The notes: generated from the sequence alone by a model not told the origin. A stretch of 64,000 nt of DNA from Streptomyces termitum (GCF_014650175.1 NZ_BMUL01000019.1:1-64000); one strand, 5' to 3'; shown: positions 43,495 through 52,410, counted from the first letter of the stretch. Translations and numbers: made by a program.

Positions 43495-45060
43495 TCAGTC
43501 GGCGACGATCAGGGAGGGGGTCTCCTTGGTGAGGACCTCGCCCCGGAAGAAGGCGGGGCTGCGGCGCCGCATGACGAGCATGATGACCGCGCCGAGGACG
43601 AGGAGGCCGACGGCGATGACGAAGACGGAGCCGACGCCGAGGACGGCGGAGCCGGAGCCGTAGGCCGGGTCCCACATGTCGTAGAGGGTCTTGCCGAAGA
43701 CGGCGGTGAGCATGAGGCCGCCGAGGGCCGGCAGGAGGCCCTTGAAGACGAGGTCGCGGGCGGAGCGGAAGAGGTCGGCGCGGAAGTACCGGACGCAGGC
43801 GAAGGCCGTGATGCCGTAGTAGAAGCAGATCATGAGGCCGAGCGCGTAGATGGTGTCGACCAGGACGTGCTCGCTGACCAGGGTCATCACCGTGTAGAAG
43901 GCGCCGGTGGCGACCCCGGCGACGACGGTGGCCCTGCCGGGGGTCTTGAAGACCGGGTGGACCTCGGTGAAGGACTTCGGCAGGGCCTCGTAGGTGGACA
44001 TGGCGAGGACCGTGCGGGCGACCGGGATGAAGGTGGTCTGGAGGCTGGCGGCGGCGGAGGCCAGGACCGCGACGAAGAGCAGGATGCCGAGGGCGGGGCC
44101 CATGACGGGTCCGGCGAGGGCGGCGAAGACGTTGTCGGAGGTCTCCGGGTTGGCGAGGCCGAGGCCCTCGGTGCCGGAGCCGACGGCCATCTGGGCGGCG
44201 ATGCCGGTGGCCAGGTAGGAGCCGACGAGGACGACCATGGCGATGAGGGCGGCGCGGCCGGGGGTCTTGTCGCTGCCGACGGTCTCCTCGTTGGAGGCCA
44301 TGCAGGTGTCCCAGCCCCAGTACATGAAGATCGAGAGCGAGAGTCCGGCGGTGAAGGCCGCGAAGGACTGGACCGCGAAGGGGTTCATCCAGGACCAGGA
44401 GAAGTCGACGGAGGTCTCGAAGGAGCCGGCCTTGCTCAGGGCGAGGGCGACGAAGACGGCGAGGACGACGAGCTGGAGGACGACGAGGGTGTACTGGACG
44501 CCCTTGGTGGCCGTCATGCCGCGGTAGCTGATCGCGGTGGCGGCGGCGATGAGGGCGAGGCAGGTGAGGATGTGGACGGCCTTGTTGTCGTCCAGGGCGC
44601 CGATGGAGTCGTTGCCGGTGATCTCGCCCGCGAGGAGCCAGAAGTAGGAGGTGGCGACGCCCGCGAGGTTGGAGAGGACGATGATCGTGGCGATCACCAG
44701 GCCCCAGCCGCACATCCAGCCGATCTTGGGTCCGAAGGCCTTCACGGTCCAGGTGAAGGAGGTGCCGCAGTCCGGCATGGCCTTGTTGAGCTCCCGGTAC
44801 GCGAAGGCGACGAGGAGCATGGGGAGGAAGCCCGCGAGGAAGACGGCGGGCATCTGGAGGCCGACCTCGCCGGCGGTGGAGCCCAGGGTGGAGGTCAGGC
44901 AGTAGACCGGGGCGACGGTGGAGATGCCGATGATCGCGTTGCCGAAGAGTCCGACGGAGTTGCCGCCCAGTCCCTTCGTGCGGACGCCTTGCGTGTCCCC
45001 CGGCGCGCTGACGCCCGTTACCGTGTCTCCGGCCTGGGGCCGCACATCCACCTGAGTCAT
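43495..45060 (-). CDS. APC-family amino acid permease
   Basis: The 521-residue membrane protein has about 12-14 helices. It belongs to the amino acid-polyamine-organocation family: early GNAIIGISTVAPVYCLTSTL, SYRGMTATKGVQY, and MYWGWDTCMASNEETV in the middle. It imports or exchanges amino acids or related amines. The start chosen is the ATG whose complement is 45058-45060; no ribosome site is evident, so the transcript may be leaderless. It sits downstream of the aldehyde dehydrogenase gene, 250 bp away on the same strand, and may feed a substrate to that pathway; this is inference. Confidence 0.9.
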   Translation of the reverse strand: MTQVDVRPQAGDTVTGVSAPGDTQGVRTKGLGGNSVGLFGNAIIGISTVAPVYCLTSTLGSTAGEVGLQMPAVFLAGFLPMLLVAFAYRELNKAMPDCGTSFTWTVKAFGPKIGWMCGWGLVIATIIVLSNLAGVATSYFWLLAGEITGNDSIGALDDNKAVHILTCLALIAAATAISYRGMTATKGVQYTLVVLQLVVLAVFVALALSKAGSFETSVDFSWSWMNPFAVQSFAAFTAGLSLSIFMYWGWDTCMASNEETVGSDKTPGRAALIAMVVLVGSYLATGIAAQMAVGSGTEGLGLANPETSDNVFAALAGPVMGPALGILLFVAVLASAAASLQTTFIPVARTVLAMSTYEALPKSFTEVHPVFKTPGRATVVAGVATGAFYTVMTLVSEHVLVDTIYALGLMICFYYGITAFACVRYFRADLFRSARDLVFKGLLPALGGLMLTAVFGKTLYDMWDPAYGSGSAVLGVGSVFVIAVGLLVLGAVIMLVMRRRSPAFFRGEVLTKETPSLIVAD

Positions 45061-45309
45061 GAACAGGACGTTAAATGCTGCGGTTTCCACATCCGGAGGG
45101 GTTGACTCCGCTCACCTGAACGATCTGTGCCTTGCATTCTGGGACAGTTTCCCCCCTGGCGCCATCGATTGAAAGATCGACCGAGCCGGGGGACCGACCA
45201 ACCGGCAGGTCGGCCCCCGGGTGTCCGCTATGCGGAAACCGCAGCTAAGCCCGGAATGTCCGTTCCGAAAATTTCCCGGGGAATTTTCGCGACGGTCTCC
45301 GGCGGCCGG

Positions 45310-46767
45310 TCAGCCGGGCCAGACCACCGCCTGGAGCTCGCTGTAGGCGTGCAGCGCGTACGAGCCCACGTCCCGCCCCACCCCGCTCTTCTTGAAGCCG
45401 CCGAAGGGCGCCTCCATGTTGCGGCCGACCGTGTTGATCCCGACCCCGCCGGCCCGCAGCCGGGCCGCGATCCGGAAGGCGCGGGCCACGTCGCCGGACC
45501 AGACGTAGTCGATCAGGCCGTAGTCGCTGTCGTTGGCGAGCGCGATGCCCTCCTCCTCGTCGTCGAAGGGGACGACCACGACGACCGGGCCGAAGATCTC
45601 CTCCCGGACCACCCGCATCTCGTGGGTGCAGTCGGCGAGCAGCGTCGGCGCCACGTAGAAGCCCCGGTCGAGGGCGGGCCGCCCGCCGCCCGCGACGACC
45701 CGCGCGCCCTCCTTGCGGCCCAGCTCCACGTACCCCTCGATCCGGTCGCGGTGGGCCGCCGAGATCACCGGGCCGACGACCGTGCCCTTCTCGGCCGGGT
45801 CCCCGACCTTCAGGTGCCCGGCGTAGGCGGCCAGCTTCTCGACCAGCCGGTCGTGGATCCCCCGCTGGGCGAGGACCCGGGTGGGGGCCGTGCAGATCTG
45901 GCCGCTGTAGAAGGAGAAGGTGGTGCCGATGCCGAGGACGGCCGCGTCCAGGTCGGCGTCGTCGAGGACGAGCGCCGCGCCCTTCCCGCCCAGCTCCATG
46001 AGCTGCCGCTTCATGGACCGGCCGCAGACCTCGCCGATGGCCTGGCCGACGGCGGTGGAGCCGGTGAAGGAGACCATGTCGACGTCCGGGGAGTCGACGG
46101 CGGCCTCGCCGACGGCGGGGGCGGAGCCGGTGACCAGGTTGACCACCCCGGCGGGGACGCCCGCCTCCTCCAGGGCGCGGACCATCGCGAAGACGGAGAG
46201 CGGGTCCTGCGGGGCGGGCTTCACGACGACCGTGTTGCCCATGGCGAGCGCCGGGGCGATCTTGCCGGCCGGGTTGGCCCAGGGGTTGTTGTACGAGGTC
46301 ACGCAGGTGACGACGCCGACCGGGCGGCGCACCGCGACCGCGCCGAAGACCCCGGCCCGGCCCATCGGCCCGGCCTCGTTGACCTGCGGCGGCAGCGCCT
46401 CCTCGACCGGCTCCAGGGCGCCGCGCGCGTACCGCCGGAAGCGGGCGGCGCCGACGGCGACCTGCATGCCGCGCGCGGTGGCGGTGGTGGCGCCGCTCTC
46501 GGCGCGGGCGAGGGCGGTGTGCGCGGCGGCGTCGCGGGTCATGATCGCGGCGGCCCGGTCGAGGAGCGCGGCCCGCTCCTCGGGCCGGGTGCGCGACCAG
46601 GTGGCGAAGGCGTCGCGGGCGGCGGCGGCCGCGTCGTGGACCTGGGCGCGGGACGCCTCGGGGGCGAGGCCGACGGTCTCCTCGGTGGCCGGGTTCACCA
46701 CCGGGTAGTGGCCGCCGTCGGGCTCGGTCCACTCCCCGCCGATGTAGAGCTTCTCCGTGGGCGTCAT
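45310..46767 (-). CDS. Aldehyde dehydrogenase family protein
   Basis: The 485-residue NAD(P)-dependent enzyme oxidises an aldehyde to a carboxylate. It has the Glu base in MELGGKGAALVL and the catalytic Cys in SGQICTAPTR; the nucleotide-binding TGSTAVGQ and the PFGGFKKSGVGR C-terminal signature are also present. Its ATG overlaps the stop of the D-aminoacylase-like gene by 4 bp, so the two form a coupled unit. The pair suggests sequential release and oxidation of a substrate. The specific aldehyde is unknown. Confidence 0.92.
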   Translation of the reverse strand: MTPTEKLYIGGEWTEPDGGHYPVVNPATEETVGLAPEASRAQVHDAAAAARDAFATWSRTRPEERAALLDRAAAIMTRDAAAHTALARAESGATTATARGMQVAVGAARFRRYARGALEPVEEALPPQVNEAGPMGRAGVFGAVAVRRPVGVVTCVTSYNNPWANPAGKIAPALAMGNTVVVKPAPQDPLSVFAMVRALEEAGVPAGVVNLVTGSAPAVGEAAVDSPDVDMVSFTGSTAVGQAIGEVCGRSMKRQLMELGGKGAALVLDDADLDAAVLGIGTTFSFYSGQICTAPTRVLAQRGIHDRLVEKLAAYAGHLKVGDPAEKGTVVGPVISAAHRDRIEGYVELGRKEGARVVAGGGRPALDRGFYVAPTLLADCTHEMRVVREEIFGPVVVVVPFDDEEEGIALANDSDYGLIDYVWSGDVARAFRIAARLRAGGVGINTVGRNMEAPFGGFKKSGVGRDVGSYALHAYSELQAVVWPG

Positions 46768-48503
46768 CGGGTCGGCACCGTCCTCGTGTCGCGGCCCGAG
46801 CGCAGGACGCGCCCGGGGATCGCCCCGGTCACCTCGTCGTCGCGGATCGTCTCCACGCCGTTGACCCGCACGGAGACGATGCCGACCGCGCGGGAGTCGA
46901 GGCGGGGGCTGTCGCCGGGCAGGTCGTGGACGAGGGTCGCCGGGCCCGCGTCGATCCGCTCGGGGTCGAAGAGGACCAGGTCGGCGTGGAAGCCCTCGGC
47001 GATCCGGCCGCGCTCGCGCAGGCCGAAGAGGCGGGCCGGGTCGTCGCTGAGCATCCGGACGGCCCGCTCCAGGGGGACCAGCTTCCGGCCGCGCAGGCAG
47101 TCGCCGAGGAAGCGGGTGGTGTAGGGGGCGCCGCACATGCGGTCCAGGTGGGCGCCGGCGTCGGAGCCGCCGAGGAGGACGTCCTCGTGCTCCCAGGTCT
47201 CGCGGCGCAGTTCCCAGGAGGCCGGGTCGTTGTCGCTGGGCATCGGCCACAGCACGGTCCGCAGGTCGTCGTGGGCGCAGATCTCGACGAGGCACTGGAA
47301 GGGGTCCTGGCCGCGTTCGGCGGCGATGTCCTTCACGACGCGGCCGGTCAGGCCCTCGTTCTCGCGGCTGTACGTGTCGCCGATGACGTACCGGCCGAAG
47401 TCGGCGAGCCGCCGGAAGACGCCCGCCTCCTTGGAGGAGGCGCGGCGCAGCATCCCGGCGCGGACGCCGGGGTCGCGGAGCCGTGCGATCCGCTCGGGCA
47501 CGGGCAGGGCCAGGACCTCGCCCCAGCCGGGGATGAGGTTGAGGGCGCAGAAGGTGCCGAGGGACATGTTCATGGGGGTGAGGATCGGCATGGTGAGGGC
47601 GACGATCCGGCCGCCGGACTTCCGGGCCCGTTCGGAGGCGGTGAGCTGGCGGGGGACGCGTTCGGGGACGGCGGCGTCGATGGTGAGGACGTTCCAGTTC
47701 AGGGGGCGTCCGGCGGCGGCGGTCATCTCGACGAAGAGGTCGATCTCGGCGTCGGAGAACTGGTCGAGGCAGCCGGCGAGGATGGCCTCGATCTGGGTGC
47801 CCTCGTGCTCGCCGACCGCCTTCGACAGGGCGATCAGTTCGGCGGGGGCGGCGTGCCGGGAGGCGACGGGGGCGCCGTCGCCGTCGGAGTGGGTGGACGA
47901 CTGGGTGGTGGACAGGCCCCAGGCGCCGGCCTCCATGGCCTCCTTGAGGAGGGCGGTCATCCGCTCCAGCTGCTCGGGGGTGGGCTGTCCGCCGACGGCG
48001 TCGGCGCCCATCACGTACCGGCGCAGGGCGCAGTGGCCGACCATGAAGCCGGCGTTGACGGCGATCCGGCCCTCCAGGGCGTCGAGGTACTCGCCGAAGG
48101 AGGACCAGCTCCAGTCGACGCCCTCTTCGAGGGCGGCCAGCGCCATGCCCTCGACCTTGGACATCATGCGGCGGGTGTAGTCGGCGTCCTCGGGCCGGCC
48201 GGGGTGGAGCGGGGCGAGGGTGAAGCCGCAGTTGCCGCCGGCGACGGTGGTGACGCCGTGGTTCATGGAGGGGGTGGCGTACGGGTCCCAGAACAGCTGG
48301 GCGTCGTAGTGGGTGTGCGGGTCGACGAAGCCGGGGGCGAGGACCAGCCCGGTGGCGTCCTCGCTGGTGCGGGCCTCCTCGGCGACGGTGCCGGGTGCGG
48401 CGATGACGGCGATCCGGCCGTCGCGCAGGCCGACGTCTGCCCGGCGGGAGGGCGCGCCGGTGCCGTCCACGACGGTGGCGCCCCTGATCAGGTGGTCGAG
48501 CAT
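46764..48503 (-). CDS. D-aminoacylase-like amidohydrolase
   Basis: The 579-residue protein is an amidohydrolase-superfamily enzyme of the N-acyl-D-amino-acid deacylase/dihydroorotase type. The metal-binding HxH is in FVDPHTHYDAQ, with later GGSDAGAHLDRM carrying the catalytic Asp region. The N- and C-terminal beta-sandwich segments (LDHLIRGATVVDGTG and HADLVLFDPERI) are typical. It hydrolyses an amide or cyclic amide, but the substrate is unknown. It is the first gene of a coupled pair with the aldehyde dehydrogenase gene. A hairpin 142 bp upstream separates it from the LLM gene. Confidence 0.88.
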   Translation of the reverse strand: MLDHLIRGATVVDGTGAPSRRADVGLRDGRIAVIAAPGTVAEEARTSEDATGLVLAPGFVDPHTHYDAQLFWDPYATPSMNHGVTTVAGGNCGFTLAPLHPGRPEDADYTRRMMSKVEGMALAALEEGVDWSWSSFGEYLDALEGRIAVNAGFMVGHCALRRYVMGADAVGGQPTPEQLERMTALLKEAMEAGAWGLSTTQSSTHSDGDGAPVASRHAAPAELIALSKAVGEHEGTQIEAILAGCLDQFSDAEIDLFVEMTAAAGRPLNWNVLTIDAAVPERVPRQLTASERARKSGGRIVALTMPILTPMNMSLGTFCALNLIPGWGEVLALPVPERIARLRDPGVRAGMLRRASSKEAGVFRRLADFGRYVIGDTYSRENEGLTGRVVKDIAAERGQDPFQCLVEICAHDDLRTVLWPMPSDNDPASWELRRETWEHEDVLLGGSDAGAHLDRMCGAPYTTRFLGDCLRGRKLVPLERAVRMLSDDPARLFGLRERGRIAEGFHADLVLFDPERIDAGPATLVHDLPGDSPRLDSRAVGIVSVRVNGVETIRDDEVTGAIPGRVLRSGRDTRTVPTR

Positions 48504-48645
48504 GGCGGTCCCTTTCTGGGCGGTGTCCGCACGGGGTCCGTACCGGGGTCCGCGCGGGCCTTCGGACGGGGGCTCCGGGCGCGGCGGGCGCGGGTGGGCC
48601 CCGGACCGGGGGCCGCCGCGGTGGGCCCCCGGCCGGGGCCGGTGA

Positions 48646-48677
48646 CGGGGCGGCGGCCCGGGAAAGACGCCGCCCCG
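48646..48677 (-). terminator. Hairpin after the LLM gene at 48.7 kb
   Basis: A 10-bp stem (48646-48655 with 48668-48677, CGGGGCGGCG) has a 12-nt loop. It lies just past the stop of the leftward LLM oxidoreductase gene. Confidence 0.55.
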
Positions 48678-48684
48678 CGTTCCG

Positions 48685-49809
48685 CTACGCGCCGGCCGCC
48701 TGCCGGAAGCGGGTGGTGCGGTGGACGGGGTCGGTGTCGATGTGCGGGATCACGTGCTCGCCGATCAGCTTGATCGAGTTCATCGTGTCCTCGTACGAGA
48801 TCCCGATGGGGAGGCCGAAGGAGAGCTGGTCGGCGCCGGCCCGCTCCCAGCGGCGGCACTGGGCGAGGACCTCGGAGGGGTCGCCGCAGATCATCAGCTC
48901 CTCCTGGATGAGGAGTTCGATGATCTCGGCCGAGTACTCGGGGAGCAGCTCGGGCCACTCGGGGATGCCCTCGGGCCGGGGGAAGGTGTCGTGGTAGCGG
49001 AAGAGGAGCGACTGGAGGTAGTTGAGCCCGCCGCCGACGGCGATCTCGACGGCCTTGTCGTGGGTCTCCGCGCAGATGGCGGTGGAGGTGACCATGACGT
49101 TGTCGTTGACGAAGTCGCCGACGGCCTTGGCCTCCTTGATCGCGTTCTTGTAGGACTCGACGACCCACTCCATGTCGGAGACCTTCTGGACGCTGAAGCC
49201 GAGGACGCCGAGGCCCATCTTCCCGGCCATCGCGTAGGAGGAGGGGGAGCCGGCGGCGTACCACATGGCGGGGTGGGACTTCCCGTACGGCTTGGGGAGG
49301 ATCTTGCGGGGCGGGAGGGACCAGTGCTTGCCCTGGAAGCCCTGGTACTCCTCCTGGAGCCACATCTTGGGGAACTCCCCGATGGTCTCCTCCCAGATCT
49401 CCTTGGTGTGGTTCATGTCGGTGATGCCCGGGAAGAAGCCGAGGATCTCGTGGGACCCGGCGCCCCGTCCGGAGCCGAACTCGAACCGGCCGCCGGAGAG
49501 GTGGTCGAGCATGGCGACCTTCTCGGCGACCTTGACCGGGTGGTTGACCTGGGCGAGGGGGTTGAAGATGCCGGAGCCGAGGTGGATGCGCTCGGTGGCG
49601 TGGGCGAGGTAGCCCAGGTAGACGTCGTTGGCCGAGAGGTGCGAGTACTCCTCCAGGAAGTGGTGTTCGGAGGCCCAGGCGTACTTGAAGTTGTGCTTGT
49701 CGGCCTGGATGACGTACTCGGTCTCCTCCATGAGGGCCTTGTGCTCGGCTTCGGGATCGGTCTCGGCCCGCTTGCCGACGTATCCCTGTACGAAGATCCC
49801 GAATTCCAC
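48685..49809 (-). CDS. LLM-class flavin/F420 oxidoreductase
   Basis: The protein has about 374 residues from the GTG at 49807-49809 (MEFGIFVQGYVG), a typical start for the luciferase-like family; a longer open frame to 49875 runs through the operators and is unlikely. Motifs: YAWASEHHFLEEYSHLS, LGSGIFNPLAQVNHP, and MLDHLSGGRFEFGSGRGAGSHE. Proteins of this subgroup resemble bacterial luciferase-type or alkane-type monooxygenases. Two CTGAC-N5-GTCAG operators lie 25 and 70 bp upstream. It could follow the SDR/LLM operon at 49.9-51.6 kb in a catabolic route. Substrate unknown. Confidence 0.87.
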   Translation of the reverse strand: MEFGIFVQGYVGKRAETDPEAEHKALMEETEYVIQADKHNFKYAWASEHHFLEEYSHLSANDVYLGYLAHATERIHLGSGIFNPLAQVNHPVKVAEKVAMLDHLSGGRFEFGSGRGAGSHEILGFFPGITDMNHTKEIWEETIGEFPKMWLQEEYQGFQGKHWSLPPRKILPKPYGKSHPAMWYAAGSPSSYAMAGKMGLGVLGFSVQKVSDMEWVVESYKNAIKEAKAVGDFVNDNVMVTSTAICAETHDKAVEIAVGGGLNYLQSLLFRYHDTFPRPEGIPEWPELLPEYSAEIIELLIQEELMICGDPSEVLAQCRRWERAGADQLSFGLPIGISYEDTMNSIKLIGEHVIPHIDTDPVHRTTRFRQAAGA

Positions 49810-49833
49810 GGAAGTCACCGTCCTCGTGAGTTT

Positions 49834-49848
49834 CTGACGTGTCGTCAG
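49834..49848. promoter_or_regulatory. CTGAC-N5-GTCAG operator 1, LLM promoter
   Basis: CTGACGTGTCGTCAG has 6-bp palindromic arms and lies 25 bp upstream of the LLM start codon. Confidence 0.7.
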
Positions 49849-49878
49849 ATTCTTGGATGGGCTGCGCCCTGTCAATAC

Positions 49879-49893
49879 CTGACAGGGCGTCAG
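49879..49893. promoter_or_regulatory. CTGAC-N5-GTCAG operator 2, LLM promoter
   Basis: CTGACAGGGCGTCAG has 5-bp arms. Its centre is 45 bp from the centre of operator 1, about four helical turns. Confidence 0.65.
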
Positions 49894-49899
49894 ATGAGC

Positions 49900-50661
49900 T
49901 CAGAAGAGGGAGACCCCGGCCAGCCAGCCGCCGTCGATGACGAACGGCTGGCCCGTCACGTACGAGGAGTCGTCCGAGGTCAGGAAGAGGGCGAGGGCCG
50001 CCACCTCCTCCGGGCGGCCGATCCGGCCGAGCGGCACCAGCTTGCGGTACAGCTCGCCGGTGGCCGCCGGGTCCACCCCCTCCGGGTTGCTCATCGCGGT
50101 GTCGATCGCGCCGGGGCAGACCGCGTTGACCCGGATGCCCTTCGGCGCCAGCTCCAGGGCCGCGACCCGGGTCAGCCCGAGGACCGCGTGCTTGGAGGCC
50201 GCGTAGGCGCCGACCCCGGCCATCCCGGTCACCCCCGTGTACGAGGCGGTGTTGACGATCGTGCCGCCGCCGGCCGCCGCGATCTCGGGCGCCACCGCCC
50301 GGATGCCGAGGAAGCAGCCGGTCTGGTTGACCGAGACGACCGCCTGGAACTCCTCCAGCGGGGTGGCGAGCAGCTCGTTGAAGCGGAGCACGCCCGCGTT
50401 GTTCACCAGCCCGTCGATCCGCCCGAACCGCTCCTTCGCCGCCGCCACCGCGGCCGTCCAGTCGTCCTCTCGGGTCACGTCCAGGCGGACGTAGGCGGCC
50501 CGCTCCTCCCCCAGCTCCTTCGCCAGCGCCTCCCCGGGGCCGTCGAGGACGTCGGCGAGGACCACCCGCGCCCCCTCGGCGGCGAAGAGGCGCGCCTCCT
50601 GCTCGCCCTGCCCGCGCGCCGCCCCCGTGACGAGGACGACCCGACCCTCCAGCTTGCCCAT
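49900..50661 (-). CDS. Short-chain dehydrogenase, hydroxysteroid dehydrogenase-like
   Basis: The 253-residue classical SDR has TGAARGQG (cofactor loop), NNAGV, a catalytic Ser in NTASYTG and YAASK, followed by the PGAIDTAMS segment. The TGAARGQG form and overall pattern resemble 3-alpha/20-beta-hydroxysteroid dehydrogenases, so an alcohol on a large hydrophobic substrate is plausible. It is 9 bp after the LLM gene on the same strand, and the pair shares a promoter with two operators at 51.6 kb. Exact substrate unknown. Confidence 0.9.
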   Translation of the reverse strand: MGKLEGRVVLVTGAARGQGEQEARLFAAEGARVVLADVLDGPGEALAKELGEERAAYVRLDVTREDDWTAAVAAAKERFGRIDGLVNNAGVLRFNELLATPLEEFQAVVSVNQTGCFLGIRAVAPEIAAAGGGTIVNTASYTGVTGMAGVGAYAASKHAVLGLTRVAALELAPKGIRVNAVCPGAIDTAMSNPEGVDPAATGELYRKLVPLGRIGRPEEVAALALFLTSDDSSYVTGQPFVIDGGWLAGVSLF

Positions 50662-50670
50662 GCGCGCTCC

Positions 50671-51588
50671 CTAAAGACGGGGGGCGACCTCCTCGGCGAA
50701 GGCCGCCATCTGGTCGATGAGTTCGGTACGGCTCCGGCTGCGGAAGCGCACCTGGATCTGGCCGACGCCCATCGCCCCGTACTCCCGCAGCGAGGCCGCC
50801 AGCTCCTCGGGCGGGCCGCTGAGCGTGCGCCGCCCGACCGGCCAGCCGGGGGTGCCCACGTAGAGCGGTTCGGCGATGGCGCCGAAGGTGAAGGGGGCGT
50901 CGAGTCCGGCCTCCTCGCGCAGCCGCCGGATCCGGCCGATCCGCTCGGCGAGCACCGGCCTCGGGTCGCCCTGCGGCAGCCAGCCGTCGCCCTTGAGCGC
51001 GGCCCGCCGCACCGCCGCCGGGGAGGAGCCGCCGACCCAGACCGGCACCCGCGCCTGCGCGGGCCGGGGCCGCTGCCCCAGGTCCTTGAAGGCGAAGCGC
51101 TCCCCCAGGTGCTCGGGGAACTCCTCCGGGCCCAGCGCGGCCCGCAGCGCGTCGATCGTCTCGTCGAGGACCCCGCCGCGCCCGTCGAAGTCCGCCCCGA
51201 CCGCGTCGAACTCCTCCCGCACGTGCCCGGCCCCCACCCCGAGGACCAGCCGGCCGCCGGAGAGGTGGTCGACGGTCGCGTACGCCTTGGCGGTGGCCAG
51301 CGGGTGGCGCAGTCCGACCACGGCGACGTGCGAGACGAGGCGGACCCGCTCGGTGGCGGCGGCGAGGAAGGAGAGGGTGGCGACGGGGTCGTACCAGACG
51401 GTGCTCATCGCCTCCGCGAGCCGGCGCGGGATCGCCACGTGGTCGCAGGAGGCCAGGTAGTCGAAGCCGTACGCGTCGGCGGCGCGGGCCACGGCGAGCA
51501 GGTCGGCGGGCCCGGCGGCGGCCTCCCAGGGCTCGGCGTAGAGCGCGGACTGGGACTGGACGGGCAGCTGCATCCCGTGGACCACCAT
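50671..51588 (-). CDS. LLM-class F420-dependent oxidoreductase
   Basis: The protein has about 305 residues from the ATG at 51586-51588, which has GGAGGGG 6 bp upstream; the upstream ATGs fall inside or next to an operator. Motifs: DYLASCDHVAIPRR, VRLVSHVAVVGLRHP, VDHLSGGRLVLGVGAGHVREEF. It resembles F420-dependent LLM enzymes of the TIGR03619 type. It heads a two-gene unit with the SDR gene. Two CTGAC-N5-GTCAG sites lie 16 and 57 bp upstream of its start, so its expression is likely tied to the same regulator as the other catabolic genes. Confidence 0.87.
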   Translation of the reverse strand: MVVHGMQLPVQSQSALYAEPWEAAAGPADLLAVARAADAYGFDYLASCDHVAIPRRLAEAMSTVWYDPVATLSFLAAATERVRLVSHVAVVGLRHPLATAKAYATVDHLSGGRLVLGVGAGHVREEFDAVGADFDGRGGVLDETIDALRAALGPEEFPEHLGERFAFKDLGQRPRPAQARVPVWVGGSSPAAVRRAALKGDGWLPQGDPRPVLAERIGRIRRLREEAGLDAPFTFGAIAEPLYVGTPGWPVGRRTLSGPPEELAASLREYGAMGVGQIQVRFRSRSRTELIDQMAAFAEEVAPRL

Positions 51589-51603
51589 GAGCGACCCCTC
51601 CAT

Positions 51604-51618
51604 CTGACACATCGTCAG
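51604..51618. promoter_or_regulatory. CTGAC-N5-GTCAG operator 1, LLM/SDR promoter
   Basis: CTGACACATCGTCAG lies 16 bp upstream of the LLM start codon and has 5-bp arms. Confidence 0.65.
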
Positions 51619-51644
51619 TTATGCCGACGGGGCCATGCTGATAC

Positions 51645-51659
51645 CTGACGGACCATCAG
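51645..51659. promoter_or_regulatory. CTGAC-N5-GTCAG operator 2, LLM/SDR promoter
   Basis: CTGACGGACCATCAG is like the 31.3-kb site with one mismatch in the right arm. Its centre is 41 bp from that of operator 1, again about four helical turns. It is also near the divergent toxin-antitoxin promoter. Confidence 0.65.
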
Positions 51660-51692
51660 GCAAGAGGGTGAGGCGACCGACCCCTCCCACCT

Positions 51693-51721
51693 TTGACATG
51701 CGGCATAAAGTGCAGCACTAT
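51693..51721 (+). promoter_or_regulatory. Promoter of the toxin-antitoxin pair, leaderless
   Basis: TTGACA (51693-51698) and CACTAT (51716-51721) are separated by 17 bp, close to the sigma-70-type consensus. The antitoxin ATG is only 7 bp after the -10, so transcription should begin at or next to the start codon. A TGCAGCAC/GTGATGCA imperfect palindrome overlaps this area and may be the autoregulatory site. Confidence 0.6.
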
Positions 51722-51728
51722 GTGATGC

Positions 51729-52034
51729 ATGGCAACCTTGACGCGAAAGAGCGTGCCGCTGGACGCCCCCACGGAAGAGGCGATGCGCCGGGTGCGCCGC
51801 CACGACAGCCCGGAGAACAGGGCCCTGCGCCAGGTCACCGGGATAAAAGTGGGCGACGACACGTCGGACGCCGAAGTACTGCGCGCCCTCCTCAACGCCG
51901 GACGGGTCGCCATCGAAGAGAAGGCCCTGGAGAACGGCTACGCGGCGCTCGCCGCCGCCCAGGACGACGAGGACCGCGCCTATGCGGCCGCGCGCCGCAC
52001 CCGCAGGCGGAGCCGCCCGGAGAGTGGCGAATGA
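51729..52034 (+). CDS. Antitoxin of a MazF-type pair
   Basis: The 101-residue protein is highly charged. It begins MATLTRKSVPLDAPTEEAMR and has a ribbon-helix-helix-like N-terminal half, a helical middle (DAEVLRALLNAGRVAIEEKA) and an Arg-rich, probably disordered tail (RRTRRRSRPESGE). It overlaps the MazF-like gene by 4 bp and precedes it, which is the usual antitoxin position. It likely neutralises the toxin and represses the promoter. No ribosome site is seen, in line with a leaderless mRNA. Confidence 0.75.
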   Translation: MATLTRKSVPLDAPTEEAMRRVRRHDSPENRALRQVTGIKVGDDTSDAEVLRALLNAGRVAIEEKALENGYAALAAAQDDEDRAYAAARRTRRRSRPESGE

Positions 52035-52348
52035 CGGAGATCGTCCCCCTGCGCGGACGCCTCTACCGGGCCGACCTGGGCTTTGGCCTCAAGCCCTGGC
52101 TCGTCGTCTCCAACAACGCCCGCAATCGGAAACTGGACGAGTGCCTGGTGGTCCGCGTCACGACGAGCGACAAACCGAACATCCCCAGCGTCGTCGAGCT
52201 GGGGCCCGACGACCCCGCGGTCGGACGGATCCTCTGTGACGACCTCGGCCCGATGTACCGGGACGACATCAAGGCCGACCTCGGCGCCCTCTCGGCGCGG
52301 ACGATGGCACAGGTGGCCACGGCCTTGCGGCACGTACTGGCCCTCTGA
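52031..52348 (+). CDS. PemK/MazF-type endoribonuclease toxin
   Basis: The 105-residue protein has the MazF/PemK pattern (PF02452): it starts VPLRGRLYRADLGFGLKPWL, continues VVSNNARNR and CLVVRVTTSD, and later LCDDLGPMYRDDIKADLGAL. Members are small sequence-specific mRNA interferases. The LYRADLG and RPxLV-like parts are somewhat diverged (GLKPWLVVSN), so activity should be tested. The ATG overlaps the antitoxin stop (ATGA). The pair sits between two catabolic transcription units. Confidence 0.8.
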   Translation: MTEIVPLRGRLYRADLGFGLKPWLVVSNNARNRKLDECLVVRVTTSDKPNIPSVVELGPDDPAVGRILCDDLGPMYRDDIKADLGALSARTMAQVATALRHVLAL

Positions 52349-52410
52349 CCGGACAGCCGGGGGAAGGCGATCCCGCGCACGGCGGGCAAGGCCCTCCCCC
52401 GGCTCCGCGC

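Noticed and set aside
49810..49875. Longer N-terminus of the LLM gene up to 49875
   Set aside because: The extension would run through an operator and adds non-family residues; the GTG at 49809 gives the usual family start.
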